A model generated the notes under the pieces. It was not told the DNA's origin. It saw only the letters and a program-made list of their open reading frames with translations, and did not search any database. DNA of 7,424 bases from NCBI GenBank assembly GCA_021325695.1, contig JAJTCR010000051.1, forward strand, positions 1 through 7,424. Direction: 5' to 3'. Below are positions 1-6,819 of this stretch, in pieces. A program made the position numbers and the translations under genes. Every line of letters starts with the position of its first letter. Position 1 is the stretch's first letter. The DNA is from Steroidobacteraceae bacterium (lineage in GTDB: Bacteria; Pseudomonadota; Gammaproteobacteria; Steroidobacterales; Steroidobacteraceae).

Positions 1-7
1 GCGCGAA

Positions 8-2197
8 GTGTATCAGCCAGCTGACGAAGGACAGTCCCCCACGCCGGGCACCGGCACGCCGCAGGACGTTCCGGCCGCGCACCGTCGCCGGGCGGTCACC
101 CGCGCCGGCGCGGCCATCGCTGCCGCTGCGGTGCTCGCGGTCGGTACGCTGCTGCTGGGCACCGCCAAGGCGCCCTCCGCCTCGGCCAACGCCACGACGG
201 CCGATTTCGCGCCGACCGAGCGACACGCCAAGGTCGCGCGGCTCGTCAGCAGCATGTTCGAGCGCTCGCATTACCGGCAGGCGCCGGTCAACGATCCCGT
301 GTCCTCGCTCGTGCTCGATCGCTACCTCGAGTCGATCGACGGCACGCGCAGCTTCTTCCTCGCGAGCGACGTGGCCGAGTTCGAGAAGTACCGCTACGAG
401 CTCGACGACGCCGTCAGCACGGGCAGGCTCGAGCCCGCGTTCGCGATCTTCAACCGGTTCCAGCAGCGCAACCGCGAACGCATGGCGCACGCATTGAAGC
501 TGCTCGACGCCGAGCCGGATTTCAAGGTCGACGAGACGTTCGAGTTCGACCGCGAGCACGCGCCGTGGGCGAAGACCTCGGCCGAGCTCGACGAGCTGTG
601 GCGCAAGCGGGTCAAGAACGACGCGCTGTCGCTGATGCTCACGGACAAGACCTGGGCCGAGGCGCGCGACGTGCTGCGCAAGCGCTACGAGCGCGTGGCC
701 AAGCGTTCCGAGCAGATCACGGCCGACGACGTGTTCGAGAATTTCATGAACTCGTTCGCCCACGTCTTCGATCCGCACTCGAGCTACTTCTCGCCGCGGA
801 ACTCCGAGGAATACCGGATCCAGATGAGCCTCTCGTACGAGGGCATCGGCGCATCGCTGCAATCGATCGACGACTACGTCACGATCATGGAGATCCTCCC
901 CGGCGGCTCGGCGCAGGAAAACGGCGAACTCAAGGCGCAGGACCGCATCCTCGCGGTCGGCCAGGGCAAGGAAGGCAAGATGGTCGACGTCGTGGGCTGG
1001 CGCCTGGACGACGTCGTCGAGCTGATTCGCGGTCCCAATGGCTCGCACGTGCGGCTGCAGATCCAGCCCGCCAATGCGCCGCCCGGGACGGAGGAGCGCG
1101 TGGTGATGCTTCCGCGCAAGAAGATCACGCTCGAGGCGCAGGCCGCGAAGAAGGAAATCCGCACGATCCAGCGTGGCGACAAGCCGCTCAAGGTCGGCGT
1201 GATCACGGTCCCCTCGTTCTACCAGGACTACAACGCGCGCGCGGCCGGCGACGACGAATACCGCAGCACGACGCGCGACGTGCGTCGGCTGCTCGACGAG
1301 ATCCGCGCCGATGGCGGCGTCGACGGTCTCGTGCTCGACCTGCGCGAGAACGGCGGCGGTCACCTGTCCGAGGCGATCGGCCTCGTGAACCTGTTCGTGC
1401 CGAAGGGCCCGGTCGTGCAGTTGCGCGAGACCGGTGGCCGCGTCGAGGTGCTCGAGTCGGAGGACCGCGGGGTCGCGTACGACGGCCCGCTCACGATCCT
1501 GGTGGACCGCTTCAGCGCTTCGGCGTCGGAGATCTTCGCCGCGGCGATGCAGGACTACGGTCGCGGCCTCGTGATCGGCCAGGAGACGTACGGCAAGGGC
1601 TCGGTGCAGAACCTGTATCCGCTGGACCGCTACGCGCTCGGGCAGGACCCCGGCTACGGGCAGCTCACCGTCACGATCGGCATGTATTACCGCGTGACCG
1701 GCGACAGCACGCAGAACCGCGGCGTCATGCCGGACCTCGCCCTGCCCTCCCCGATCAGCGCCGAGGAAGTCGGCGAGAGCTCGCGCGACGGTTCGTTGCC
1801 CTGGAACCGGATTCGACCCGCGGATTTCCGCCGCGAAGGCGCCTACGCCTCGTTGTTGCCGGAGCTGCAGCGCGCGCACGACGCCCGCGTCGCGCTCGAC
1901 GCGAACTTCCAGTTCGCGATCAAGGAAATTGCGGCGATCGAGACCATGCGCAGCGAGAAGACGGTGTCGCTGAACCTCGCCAAGCGCAAGGCGGAACGCG
2001 AAACGCGGACGCACGAGCAGCTCACGCGCGAGAACACCCGACGCTCCGCGCTGGGCGAGCCGGTGCTCAAGTCGGCTACGGAGATCAAGGATCCGCCGGA
2101 TGCCATCCTCGGCGAGGCGGCCCAGATCGCGGCCGACCTGTCCCAGCTCGAGCCGCGGTTCATGGCGCGGACGAGCCGAAACGCACCGGGCGGATGA
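8..2197 (+). CDS. prc: Carboxy-terminal processing (tail-specific) protease Prc/Tsp, S41 family
   Basis: This is a periplasmic serine protease that, in its family, cuts proteins from exposed non-polar C-termini and helps process penicillin-binding proteins and control murein hydrolases. An Arg-rich stretch (residues 26-28) and a hydrophobic segment (about 33-51) followed by Ala-Ser-Ala at 58-60 look like an export signal. The Prc N-terminal domain follows (about 65-270), then a PDZ domain (about 273-365, SYEGIGASLQ near its start). The S41 core (about 394-590) contains DLRENGGG (444-451), nucleophile Ser505 in FSASASEIF, Asp516 and general-base Lys530 in TYGKGSVQ. The Ser-to-Asp and Ser-to-Lys spacings of 11 and 25 equal those of E. 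coli Prc (S430/D441/K455). LPW (597-599) leads into the charged Prc C-terminal domain. At 729 aa it is somewhat longer than E. coli Prc (682). The start is uncertain: the GTG at 8 has no visible ribosome site and the frame is open to the window edge, so the true start may lie upstream. Confidence 0.95.
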   Translation: MYQPADEGQSPTPGTGTPQDVPAAHRRRAVTRAGAAIAAAAVLAVGTLLLGTAKAPSASANATTADFAPTERHAKVARLVSSMFERSHYRQAPVNDPVSSLVLDRYLESIDGTRSFFLASDVAEFEKYRYELDDAVSTGRLEPAFAIFNRFQQRNRERMAHALKLLDAEPDFKVDETFEFDREHAPWAKTSAELDELWRKRVKNDALSLMLTDKTWAEARDVLRKRYERVAKRSEQITADDVFENFMNSFAHVFDPHSSYFSPRNSEEYRIQMSLSYEGIGASLQSIDDYVTIMEILPGGSAQENGELKAQDRILAVGQGKEGKMVDVVGWRLDDVVELIRGPNGSHVRLQIQPANAPPGTEERVVMLPRKKITLEAQAAKKEIRTIQRGDKPLKVGVITVPSFYQDYNARAAGDDEYRSTTRDVRRLLDEIRADGGVDGLVLDLRENGGGHLSEAIGLVNLFVPKGPVVQLRETGGRVEVLESEDRGVAYDGPLTILVDRFSASASEIFAAAMQDYGRGLVIGQETYGKGSVQNLYPLDRYALGQDPGYGQLTVTIGMYYRVTGDSTQNRGVMPDLALPSPISAEEVGESSRDGSLPWNRIRPADFRREGAYASLLPELQRAHDARVALDANFQFAIKEIAAIETMRSEKTVSLNLAKRKAERETRTHEQLTRENTRRSALGEPVLKSATEIKDPPDAILGEAAQIAADLSQLEPRFMARTSRNAPGG

Positions 2198-2295
2198 GCC
2201 CGGCGCTGGCCCGCAGCGAGTAGAGGCGAAGCGAGCCGCAACCTTTTGCTCCGTTGCCGCACTTAAAATGCCAGTAGGCGTTGTCTGGTGCTTCC

Positions 2296-2321
2296 TAGTG
2301 TTGTACTTGACTACAACACTA
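2296..2321. promoter_or_regulatory. Perfect 10-bp inverted repeat, probable operator of the efflux operon
   Basis: Left arm TAGTGTTGTA (2296-2305) and right arm TACAACACTA (2312-2321) are exact reverse complements separated by CTTGAC. The site lies 50 bp upstream of the adaptor gene, in an AT-richer patch of an otherwise GC-rich window. The centre of symmetry falls inside a TTGACT -35-like hexamer, as expected for a repressor operator that blocks RNA polymerase. RND efflux operons are often controlled by TetR- or MarR-family dimers that bind such palindromes, but no regulator gene is in the window, so the family is not determined. A terminator of the upstream protease is less likely because the stem is AT-rich and no T-run follows. 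Confidence 0.6.
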
Positions 2322-2336
2322 TAGACCTAATACGAT
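2307..2336 (+). promoter_or_regulatory. Candidate sigma-70 promoter for the efflux operon
   Basis: TTGACT (2307-2312) matches five of six bases of the -35 consensus. TACGAT (2331-2336) matches four of six -10 bases, including the first two and the last, with an 18-bp spacer. Transcription would start near 2343 and give a leader of about 28 nt before the adaptor gene. TAATAC (2328-2333, 15-bp spacer) is an alternative -10. The -35 hexamer sits in the palindrome at 2296-2321, which ties promoter and operator together. The assignment is by motif only. Confidence 0.45.
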
Positions 2337-2361
2337 CGCGCCCATTCCGAAACGTTATTAC

Positions 2362-2366
2362 AGGGG
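2362..2366 (+). promoter_or_regulatory. Ribosome binding site of the adaptor gene
   Basis: AGGGG is the only purine-rich Shine-Dalgarno-like element ahead of the adaptor. It lies 4 nt before the ATG at 2371 and 10 nt before a second in-frame ATG at 2377. Neither spacing is ideal, so the start could be either. The choice changes only two residues at the front of the signal peptide. Confidence 0.5.
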
Positions 2367-2370
2367 CTCG

Positions 2371-3504
2371 ATGTCCATGACGACCCACGACCTGCAGGCG
2401 AACCCGCGGTTCTCGTCCGTGCGTTGGCTGGCGGTGGCCGCACTCGCGGGTGTGCTGGCCAGCGGGTGCAGCAACGGCAAGGCCAAAGACAAGGACGCCG
2501 CCGACGAAGAGACCGCGGCGGTGCCCGTGGAGACCCAGCCCCTGAAGCGGGCGGAGATGATTGCCGTGTACTCGGGCACGGCCCCGATCGAGGCCCACGA
2601 GGAAGCGCAGGTCGTGGCCAAGGTCGGCGGGGAAGTGCGTCAGATCTACGTCGAGGAAGGCGACGCGGTGAAGGCCGGGCAGATCCTCGCGCGCCTGGAC
2701 GGCGACCGGCTTCGCCTGGAGCTCGCACAGACCGATGCAAACCTGAAGAAGCTCGAGCGGGACTACAAGCGCACGCTCGATCTGTCCGAGCGCGGGTTGT
2801 TGTCGAAGAGCTCTGCCGAAAACCTCAAGTACGACCTCGACGCGTTGCGCGCCGGTTATGACCGGGCGAAGCTCGAGCTGGGCTACACGGAGATCCGTGC
2901 GCCGATCACGGGCGTCGTCTCCGCCCGCAACATCAAGGTCGGCAACACGATCATGCCGAACGATCCGACCTTCACGGTCACGGACCTGGACCCGCTGATC
3001 GCCTACGTGCACGTGCCGGAGAAGGAATTCCGCAAGATCGCCCCAGGCCAGGCGGCCGAAGTCGTGGTCGACGCGCTCGGCGGCGACCGGTTCGTCGGCA
3101 ACATCGAGCGCATCAGCCCGACGGTGGACCCGCAGACGGGCACGTTCAGGGCCCGCGTGGAAGTGGCCGACCAGTCCCGGCGACTGAAGCCCGGCATGTT
3201 CGCGCGCGTCAACATCGTCTACGAACGGCGCCAGGCGGCGCTGCAGCTGCCGCGAGCGGCGATCGTCGACGCCGACGGCGAGCAGTCGGTCTACGTCGTG
3301 GCCGGCGGCAAGGCGCAACAGCGCATGATCCGCACCGGCCTCACCAACAACGGCTGGATTGAGGTGCTCGACGGCCTCGAGGGCAACGAGCGCGTCGTCA
3401 CGGTCGGACAGGCCGGCCTCAAGAGCGGCACGCCCGTGAAGATCGTCGACGACAAGCCGCAGCCCGCCGCTGCGCTCGCCGCGGAAAAGTCCAAGGCCAA
3501 GTAG
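2371..3504 (+). CDS. RND efflux periplasmic adaptor (membrane fusion protein), lipoprotein
   Basis: This adaptor is predicted to bridge an inner-membrane RND permease and an outer-membrane TolC-type channel. Residues 1-33 form a lipoprotein signal: hydrophobic stretch 19-30 and lipobox Leu-Ala-Ser-Gly-Cys, with Cys33 the predicted lipidated residue. The first lipoyl half-motif is at about 80-110 (VGGEVRQIYVEEGDAVKAGQ). A short alpha-helical hairpin follows (about 112-170). The second lipoyl half begins at YTEIRAPITGVVSA (172-185). Next come the beta-barrel domain (about 205-285, including PTVDPQTGTFRARVEV) and the membrane-proximal domain (to about 360). The tail is Ala/Lys-rich. The length of 377 aa is normal for the AcrA/MexA/MdtA class. 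It is followed after 51 bp by an RND permease in the same frame register and direction, so it is the first gene of the operon. The substrate cannot be inferred; nothing points to metal binding such as a Met/His-rich N-terminus. Confidence 0.93.
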   Translation: MSMTTHDLQANPRFSSVRWLAVAALAGVLASGCSNGKAKDKDAADEETAAVPVETQPLKRAEMIAVYSGTAPIEAHEEAQVVAKVGGEVRQIYVEEGDAVKAGQILARLDGDRLRLELAQTDANLKKLERDYKRTLDLSERGLLSKSSAENLKYDLDALRAGYDRAKLELGYTEIRAPITGVVSARNIKVGNTIMPNDPTFTVTDLDPLIAYVHVPEKEFRKIAPGQAAEVVVDALGGDRFVGNIERISPTVDPQTGTFRARVEVADQSRRLKPGMFARVNIVYERRQAALQLPRAAIVDADGEQSVYVVAGGKAQQRMIRTGLTNNGWIEVLDGLEGNERVVTVGQAGLKSGTPVKIVDDKPQPAAALAAEKSKAK

Positions 3505-3510
3505 TACCGC

Positions 3511-3536
3511 GCCGGGCGGCGGTGACGCCGTCCGGC
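3511..3536 (+). promoter_or_regulatory. Intercistronic stem-loop with GNRA-type tetraloop
   Basis: Arms 3511-3521 and 3526-3536 pair over 11 bp (ten Watson-Crick pairs, nearly all G-C, plus one G-U at 3516/3531) and close a GTGA loop at 3522-3525, which in RNA fits the GNRA tetraloop class. The structure begins 6 nt after the adaptor stop codon and ends 19 nt before the permease start. No T-run follows, so it is not a typical intrinsic terminator. Such a stem between cistrons could protect the adaptor message from 3' exonucleases or set the adaptor-to-permease ratio. The pairing is seen directly; the function is inference. Confidence 0.55.
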
Positions 3537-3544
3537 TCATCGCC

Positions 3545-3549
3545 GGGAA
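3545..3549 (+). promoter_or_regulatory. Ribosome binding site of the first RND permease
   Basis: GGGAA ends 6 nt before the ATG at 3556. It is a modest Shine-Dalgarno sequence, but it lies within a leader (GGGAATCC then CC-ATGCT) almost identical to that of the second permease gene. This supports the ATG at 3556 as the start. Confidence 0.45.
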
Positions 3550-3555
3550 TCCGCC

Positions 3556-6500
3556 ATGCTCAAAGCACTGATCGATTTCGCGATCAAGCGCCGCGTCACC
3601 ATCGTGATGTTCACGGTCGCGATCGCGCTGTTCGGCTTCGTCTCGCTCTCGCGGCTCAAGCTGAACCTGCTGCCCGACCTCTCGTACCCGACCATCACCA
3701 TCCGCACCGAGTTGCCGGGGGCAGCGCCGCTCGAGGTCGAGACGCTGATCACGCGGCCCGTCGAGGAGGCCGTCAGCATCATCCGCAACGTGCGCGAGGT
3801 GCGCTCGGTGTCGCGCGCCGGCCAGTCGGACGTGATCCTGGAGTTCCTCTGGGGCACTGACATGGACCTCTCGGGCATCGACGTGCGCGAGAAGCTCGAC
3901 CTGCTGCAGCTGCCGCTCGAGGCCAAGCGCCCGCTGCTGCTGCGCTTCGACCCGTCGAGCGAGCCCGTGTTGCGGCTGGCACTGCTCGACGAGAAGTCCC
4001 GCGGCGCCGAAGAAAGCATCGACCGTCTCAAGACCCTGCGCCGGCTCGCCGAGGACCGGCTCAAGCCGGACCTCGAGGCGGTCGAGGGCTCGGCCGCGGT
4101 CAAGGTGAGCGGCGGCTACGAGGACGAGGTGCAGGTGTTCGTCGACCAGCAGAAGCTCGCGCAGCTCGGGCTTTCGATCGACGTCGTCACGCGCCGCATC
4201 CGTGCCGAGAACGTGAACCTCTCCGGCGGCCGCCTCGAGCAGGGCACGCAGCGCTTCCTCGTGCGCACGCTGAACGAGTTCGAGTCCGTCGAACAGATGG
4301 CGAACGCGATCATCGCGACGCGCAACGGCCAGCCGATCTACCTGCGCGACGTCGCGAAAGTCACGCGCGGCTACAAGGACCGCGAGGCGATCACGCGCAT
4401 CAACGGCCAGGAGGCGATCGAACTTGCCGTCTACAAGGAAGGCGACGCCAACACCGTGCAGCTTTCCGAGGGCGTGCGGGCACGCATCACGGAGATCGAG
4501 AAGAACCTGCCCGAGGGCACCGTGATCCGCGGCGTCTACGACCAGTCGACCTTCATCGACGCCGCGATCAGCGAGGTCAAGAGCGCCGCGGTGATCGGCG
4601 GCCTGCTCGCGATCCTGGTGCTGTACGCGTTCCTGCGCGACGCGCGCGCGACGCTGATCTCGAGCATCGCGATCCCGGTGTCGGTGCTCGGCACGTTCGT
4701 GCTGATGTATGCGTTCGACCTCACCCTGAACATCATGTCGCTCGGCGGCATCGCGCTGGCCGTCGGCATGCTCGTCGACAACGCGGTCGTCGTGCTCGAG
4801 AGCATCGTGCGCAACCGGGAACACGGTCACTCGCAGCTCGAGGCTGCGCGGATGGGCACGGTCGAGGTGGCCGGCGCGGTCTTCGCGGCCACGCTCACGT
4901 CGGTCGCCGTGTTCGCGCCGATGGTGTTCATCACCGGCATCGCCGGCCAGCTGTTCAAGGACCAGTCGCTCACGGTCACGTTTGCGCTGGCGTTCTCGCT
5001 CGTGGTGGCGCTCACGCTCGTGCCGATGCTCGCGGCGGGACGTGCACGCGCCGCCGCGACCGCGGACCCCTCGATCGTCGCCGGGCCGCCAGGCCGAGTC
5101 GGTCGCGGCCTGCGCCGGCTGCGCGATGTGCTCGCGCGGGTCGGCGGCTGGATCTCGCGGGCGTGCCAGCTCGCGCTCAGCCCGCTCGTCAACGTCACCC
5201 AGCGCGTGAACCACTGGGCCGACCGCAAGTATCCGCCGGCGATTCGCTGGGCGCTCGCACACCCGGGCAAGACCATCGGCTCCGCGGTGGCGCTGTTCGC
5301 GCTCACGATGTTGCTGGTCCTGCCAAGGCTCGGCACCGAGCTGATCCCGCAGATGTCGCAGGGCGAGTTCAACGTCGACCTGCGGCTGGCCCCGGGCACG
5401 CCGCTCGAGCACACCGACCGCTCGGTGCAGGCCGCGCAGCGCGCGAGCGCGGCGCTCGGCAACGTCGCCCTCGCCTACTCCGTCGCCGGCACCGGCAATC
5501 GCCTCGATGCGAACCCGGTGGACGCCGGCGAGAACACCGGCCGCCTCAGCATGACGCTGGCCAAGGGGTCGGACCGAGCGGACGAGGAAGCCGCGATGGC
5601 CGGCATGCGCAAGGAACTCGACAACCTGCCGGGCGTGCAGTACCGCTTCAGCCGCCCGGCGCTGTTCAGCATGGCCACGCCGCTGGAAGTCGTCGTCGCC
5701 GGCTACGACCTCGATCGCCTCGGCGAGGCGGCCGAGCGCGTGCGCGCCGAAATGCTCGCGGACTCGCGGTTCGCCGACGTCAAGACCACGGTCGAGGCCG
5801 GCAATCCCGAGATCCAGATCGTGTTCGACCAGGAACGCGCCTCGCAGCTGGGCCTCGTCGTGCGCGACATCGCCGACCGCGTCGTGAACAGCGTCCGGGG
5901 CGAAGTCGCCACGCGCTACAAGCTTCGCGACAAGCAGATCGACGTGCTGGTCCGCAGCGTCGATTCGCGCGCGGCCTCGATCGAGGAAGTGCGCAACCTG
6001 ATCGTCAACCCGGGCAGCGACTTCCCGGTGCCGCTCTCGGCGGTGGCCGACGTGCACCTCGCGGTCGGGCCCGCCGAAGTGCGCCGCGCGGGCCAGGAGC
6101 GCGTCGCGGTGATTTCGGCGAACCTCGCCAGCGGTGACCTGGGCAGTGCCGTCGAGGCGCTGCACGGCATCGTCGATCGCGTCGAGTTGCCGGTCGGCAC
6201 GACCGCGTTCCTGTCCGGCCAGAGCGAGGAGATGACGGCGTCGTTCCAGTCGCTGCAGTTCGTGCTGATCGCCGCGATCTTCCTCGTCTACTTCGTGATG
6301 GCCTCGCAGTTCGAGTCCCTGATCCACCCGTTCGTGATCCTGCTCACGATCCCGCTCGCGCTGATCGGCGCGGTCTGGGCACTCTGGCTCACCGGCACCA
6401 CGGTCAACGTCGTCGCCTACATCGGCCTGATCATGCTCGCCGGCATCGTCGTGAACCAGTCGATCGTGCTGATCGACGCGGTGAACCAGGCCCGCGAGCG

Positions 6501-6798
6501 CGGGCTCGAGAAGCACGATGCGATCGTCGAGGCCGGCCGCCTGCGGCTGCGCCCGATCCTGATCACCAAGCTCACGACCATCCTCGGCCTGCTGCCGATG
6601 GCGCTCGGCATCGGCGAAGGCGCCGAGGTGCGCGCGCCGATGGCGATCACGGTGATCGGCGGCGTGCTGCTCACCACGTTCCTGACGCTGCTGGTGATCC
6701 CGGTCGTCTACTCGGTCATGGACCGCAAGCAGTTCGTCCGGGCCGAGACCAGGCCCGGACTCGCGGGCGGCGCATCGGCCGAACCGGCGCTGGGCTGA
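3556..6798 (+). CDS. RND-family efflux permease, inner-membrane proton/drug antiporter (first of two)
   Basis: This is a full-length (1080 aa) resistance-nodulation-division permease that would export substrates using the proton gradient. It shows the two-fold RND plan: TM1 (about 14-32), then NLLPDLSYPTI (37-47) and RPVEEAV opening the first porter loop. TM2-6 run from about 343 to 494, with TM4 carrying GMLVDNAVVVLES (404-416). After a cytoplasmic linker (about 496-572) comes TM7 (about 573-590), then the second porter/docking loop, and TM8-12 (about 895-1060). Against AcrB, Asp407 is kept (Asp408 here), Asp408 becomes Asn409, Lys940 becomes Asn967, while Arg971 and Thr978 are kept (Arg997, Thr1004). 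This VDN/VVN pattern occurs in non-AcrB branches of the family and does not imply a dead pump. The linker is longer than in AcrB and Arg-rich. There is no CusA-type methionine signature that I can identify, so drug/hydrophobe efflux is more likely than Cu/Ag export; the substrate is unknown. Confidence 0.94.
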   Translation: MLKALIDFAIKRRVTIVMFTVAIALFGFVSLSRLKLNLLPDLSYPTITIRTELPGAAPLEVETLITRPVEEAVSIIRNVREVRSVSRAGQSDVILEFLWGTDMDLSGIDVREKLDLLQLPLEAKRPLLLRFDPSSEPVLRLALLDEKSRGAEESIDRLKTLRRLAEDRLKPDLEAVEGSAAVKVSGGYEDEVQVFVDQQKLAQLGLSIDVVTRRIRAENVNLSGGRLEQGTQRFLVRTLNEFESVEQMANAIIATRNGQPIYLRDVAKVTRGYKDREAITRINGQEAIELAVYKEGDANTVQLSEGVRARITEIEKNLPEGTVIRGVYDQSTFIDAAISEVKSAAVIGGLLAILVLYAFLRDARATLISSIAIPVSVLGTFVLMYAFDLTLNIMSLGGIALAVGMLVDNAVVVLESIVRNREHGHSQLEAARMGTVEVAGAVFAATLTSVAVFAPMVFITGIAGQLFKDQSLTVTFALAFSLVVALTLVPMLAAGRARAAATADPSIVAGPPGRVGRGLRRLRDVLARVGGWISRACQLALSPLVNVTQRVNHWADRKYPPAIRWALAHPGKTIGSAVALFALTMLLVLPRLGTELIPQMSQGEFNVDLRLAPGTPLEHTDRSVQAAQRASAALGNVALAYSVAGTGNRLDANPVDAGENTGRLSMTLAKGSDRADEEAAMAGMRKELDNLPGVQYRFSRPALFSMATPLEVVVAGYDLDRLGEAAERVRAEMLADSRFADVKTTVEAGNPEIQIVFDQERASQLGLVVRDIADRVVNSVRGEVATRYKLRDKQIDVLVRSVDSRAASIEEVRNLIVNPGSDFPVPLSAVADVHLAVGPAEVRRAGQERVAVISANLASGDLGSAVEALHGIVDRVELPVGTTAFLSGQSEEMTASFQSLQFVLIAAIFLVYFVMASQFESLIHPFVILLTIPLALIGAVWALWLTGTTVNVVAYIGLIMLAGIVVNQSIVLIDAVNQARERGLEKHDAIVEAGRLRLRPILITKLTTILGLLPMALGIGEGAEVRAPMAITVIGGVLLTTFLTLLVIPVVYSVMDRKQFVRAETRPGLAGGASAEPALG

Positions 6799-6808
6799 GC
6801 ACGAACGC

Positions 6809-6819
6809 GGGGAATCCCC
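6809..6819 (+). promoter_or_regulatory. Ribosome binding site of the second permease within a GGGG/CCCC palindrome
   Basis: GGGG (6809-6812), AAT, CCCC (6816-6819) directly precedes the ATG at 6820. The purine-rich GGGGAA is the likely Shine-Dalgarno element, 5 nt from the start. The four G could pair with the four C and partly mask it, though a 4-bp stem with a 3-nt loop is only marginally stable. With just 21 nt between the genes, translation is probably coupled to the upstream permease. Confidence 0.4.

Noticed and set aside
2186..2203. Inverted repeat CCGGGC-N6-GCCCGG spanning the protease stop codon, considered as a terminator
   Set aside because: The 6-bp arms pair perfectly, but no T-run follows and short GC palindromes are common in such DNA. 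A Rho-independent terminator is not supported.
565..2223. A 552-codon + strand frame overlapping the protease gene
   Set aside because: It is an out-of-frame Arg/Gly/Ala/Pro-rich translation inside a gene with a convincing catalytic domain; typical of a GC-rich shadow frame.
2254..2269. TAAAAT (2264-2269) as a -10 box with TTGCCG (2254-2259) as its -35
   Set aside because: The spacing between the two hexamers is only 4 bp, and no acceptable -35 lies 16-18 bp upstream. The TTGACT element further on is a better candidate.
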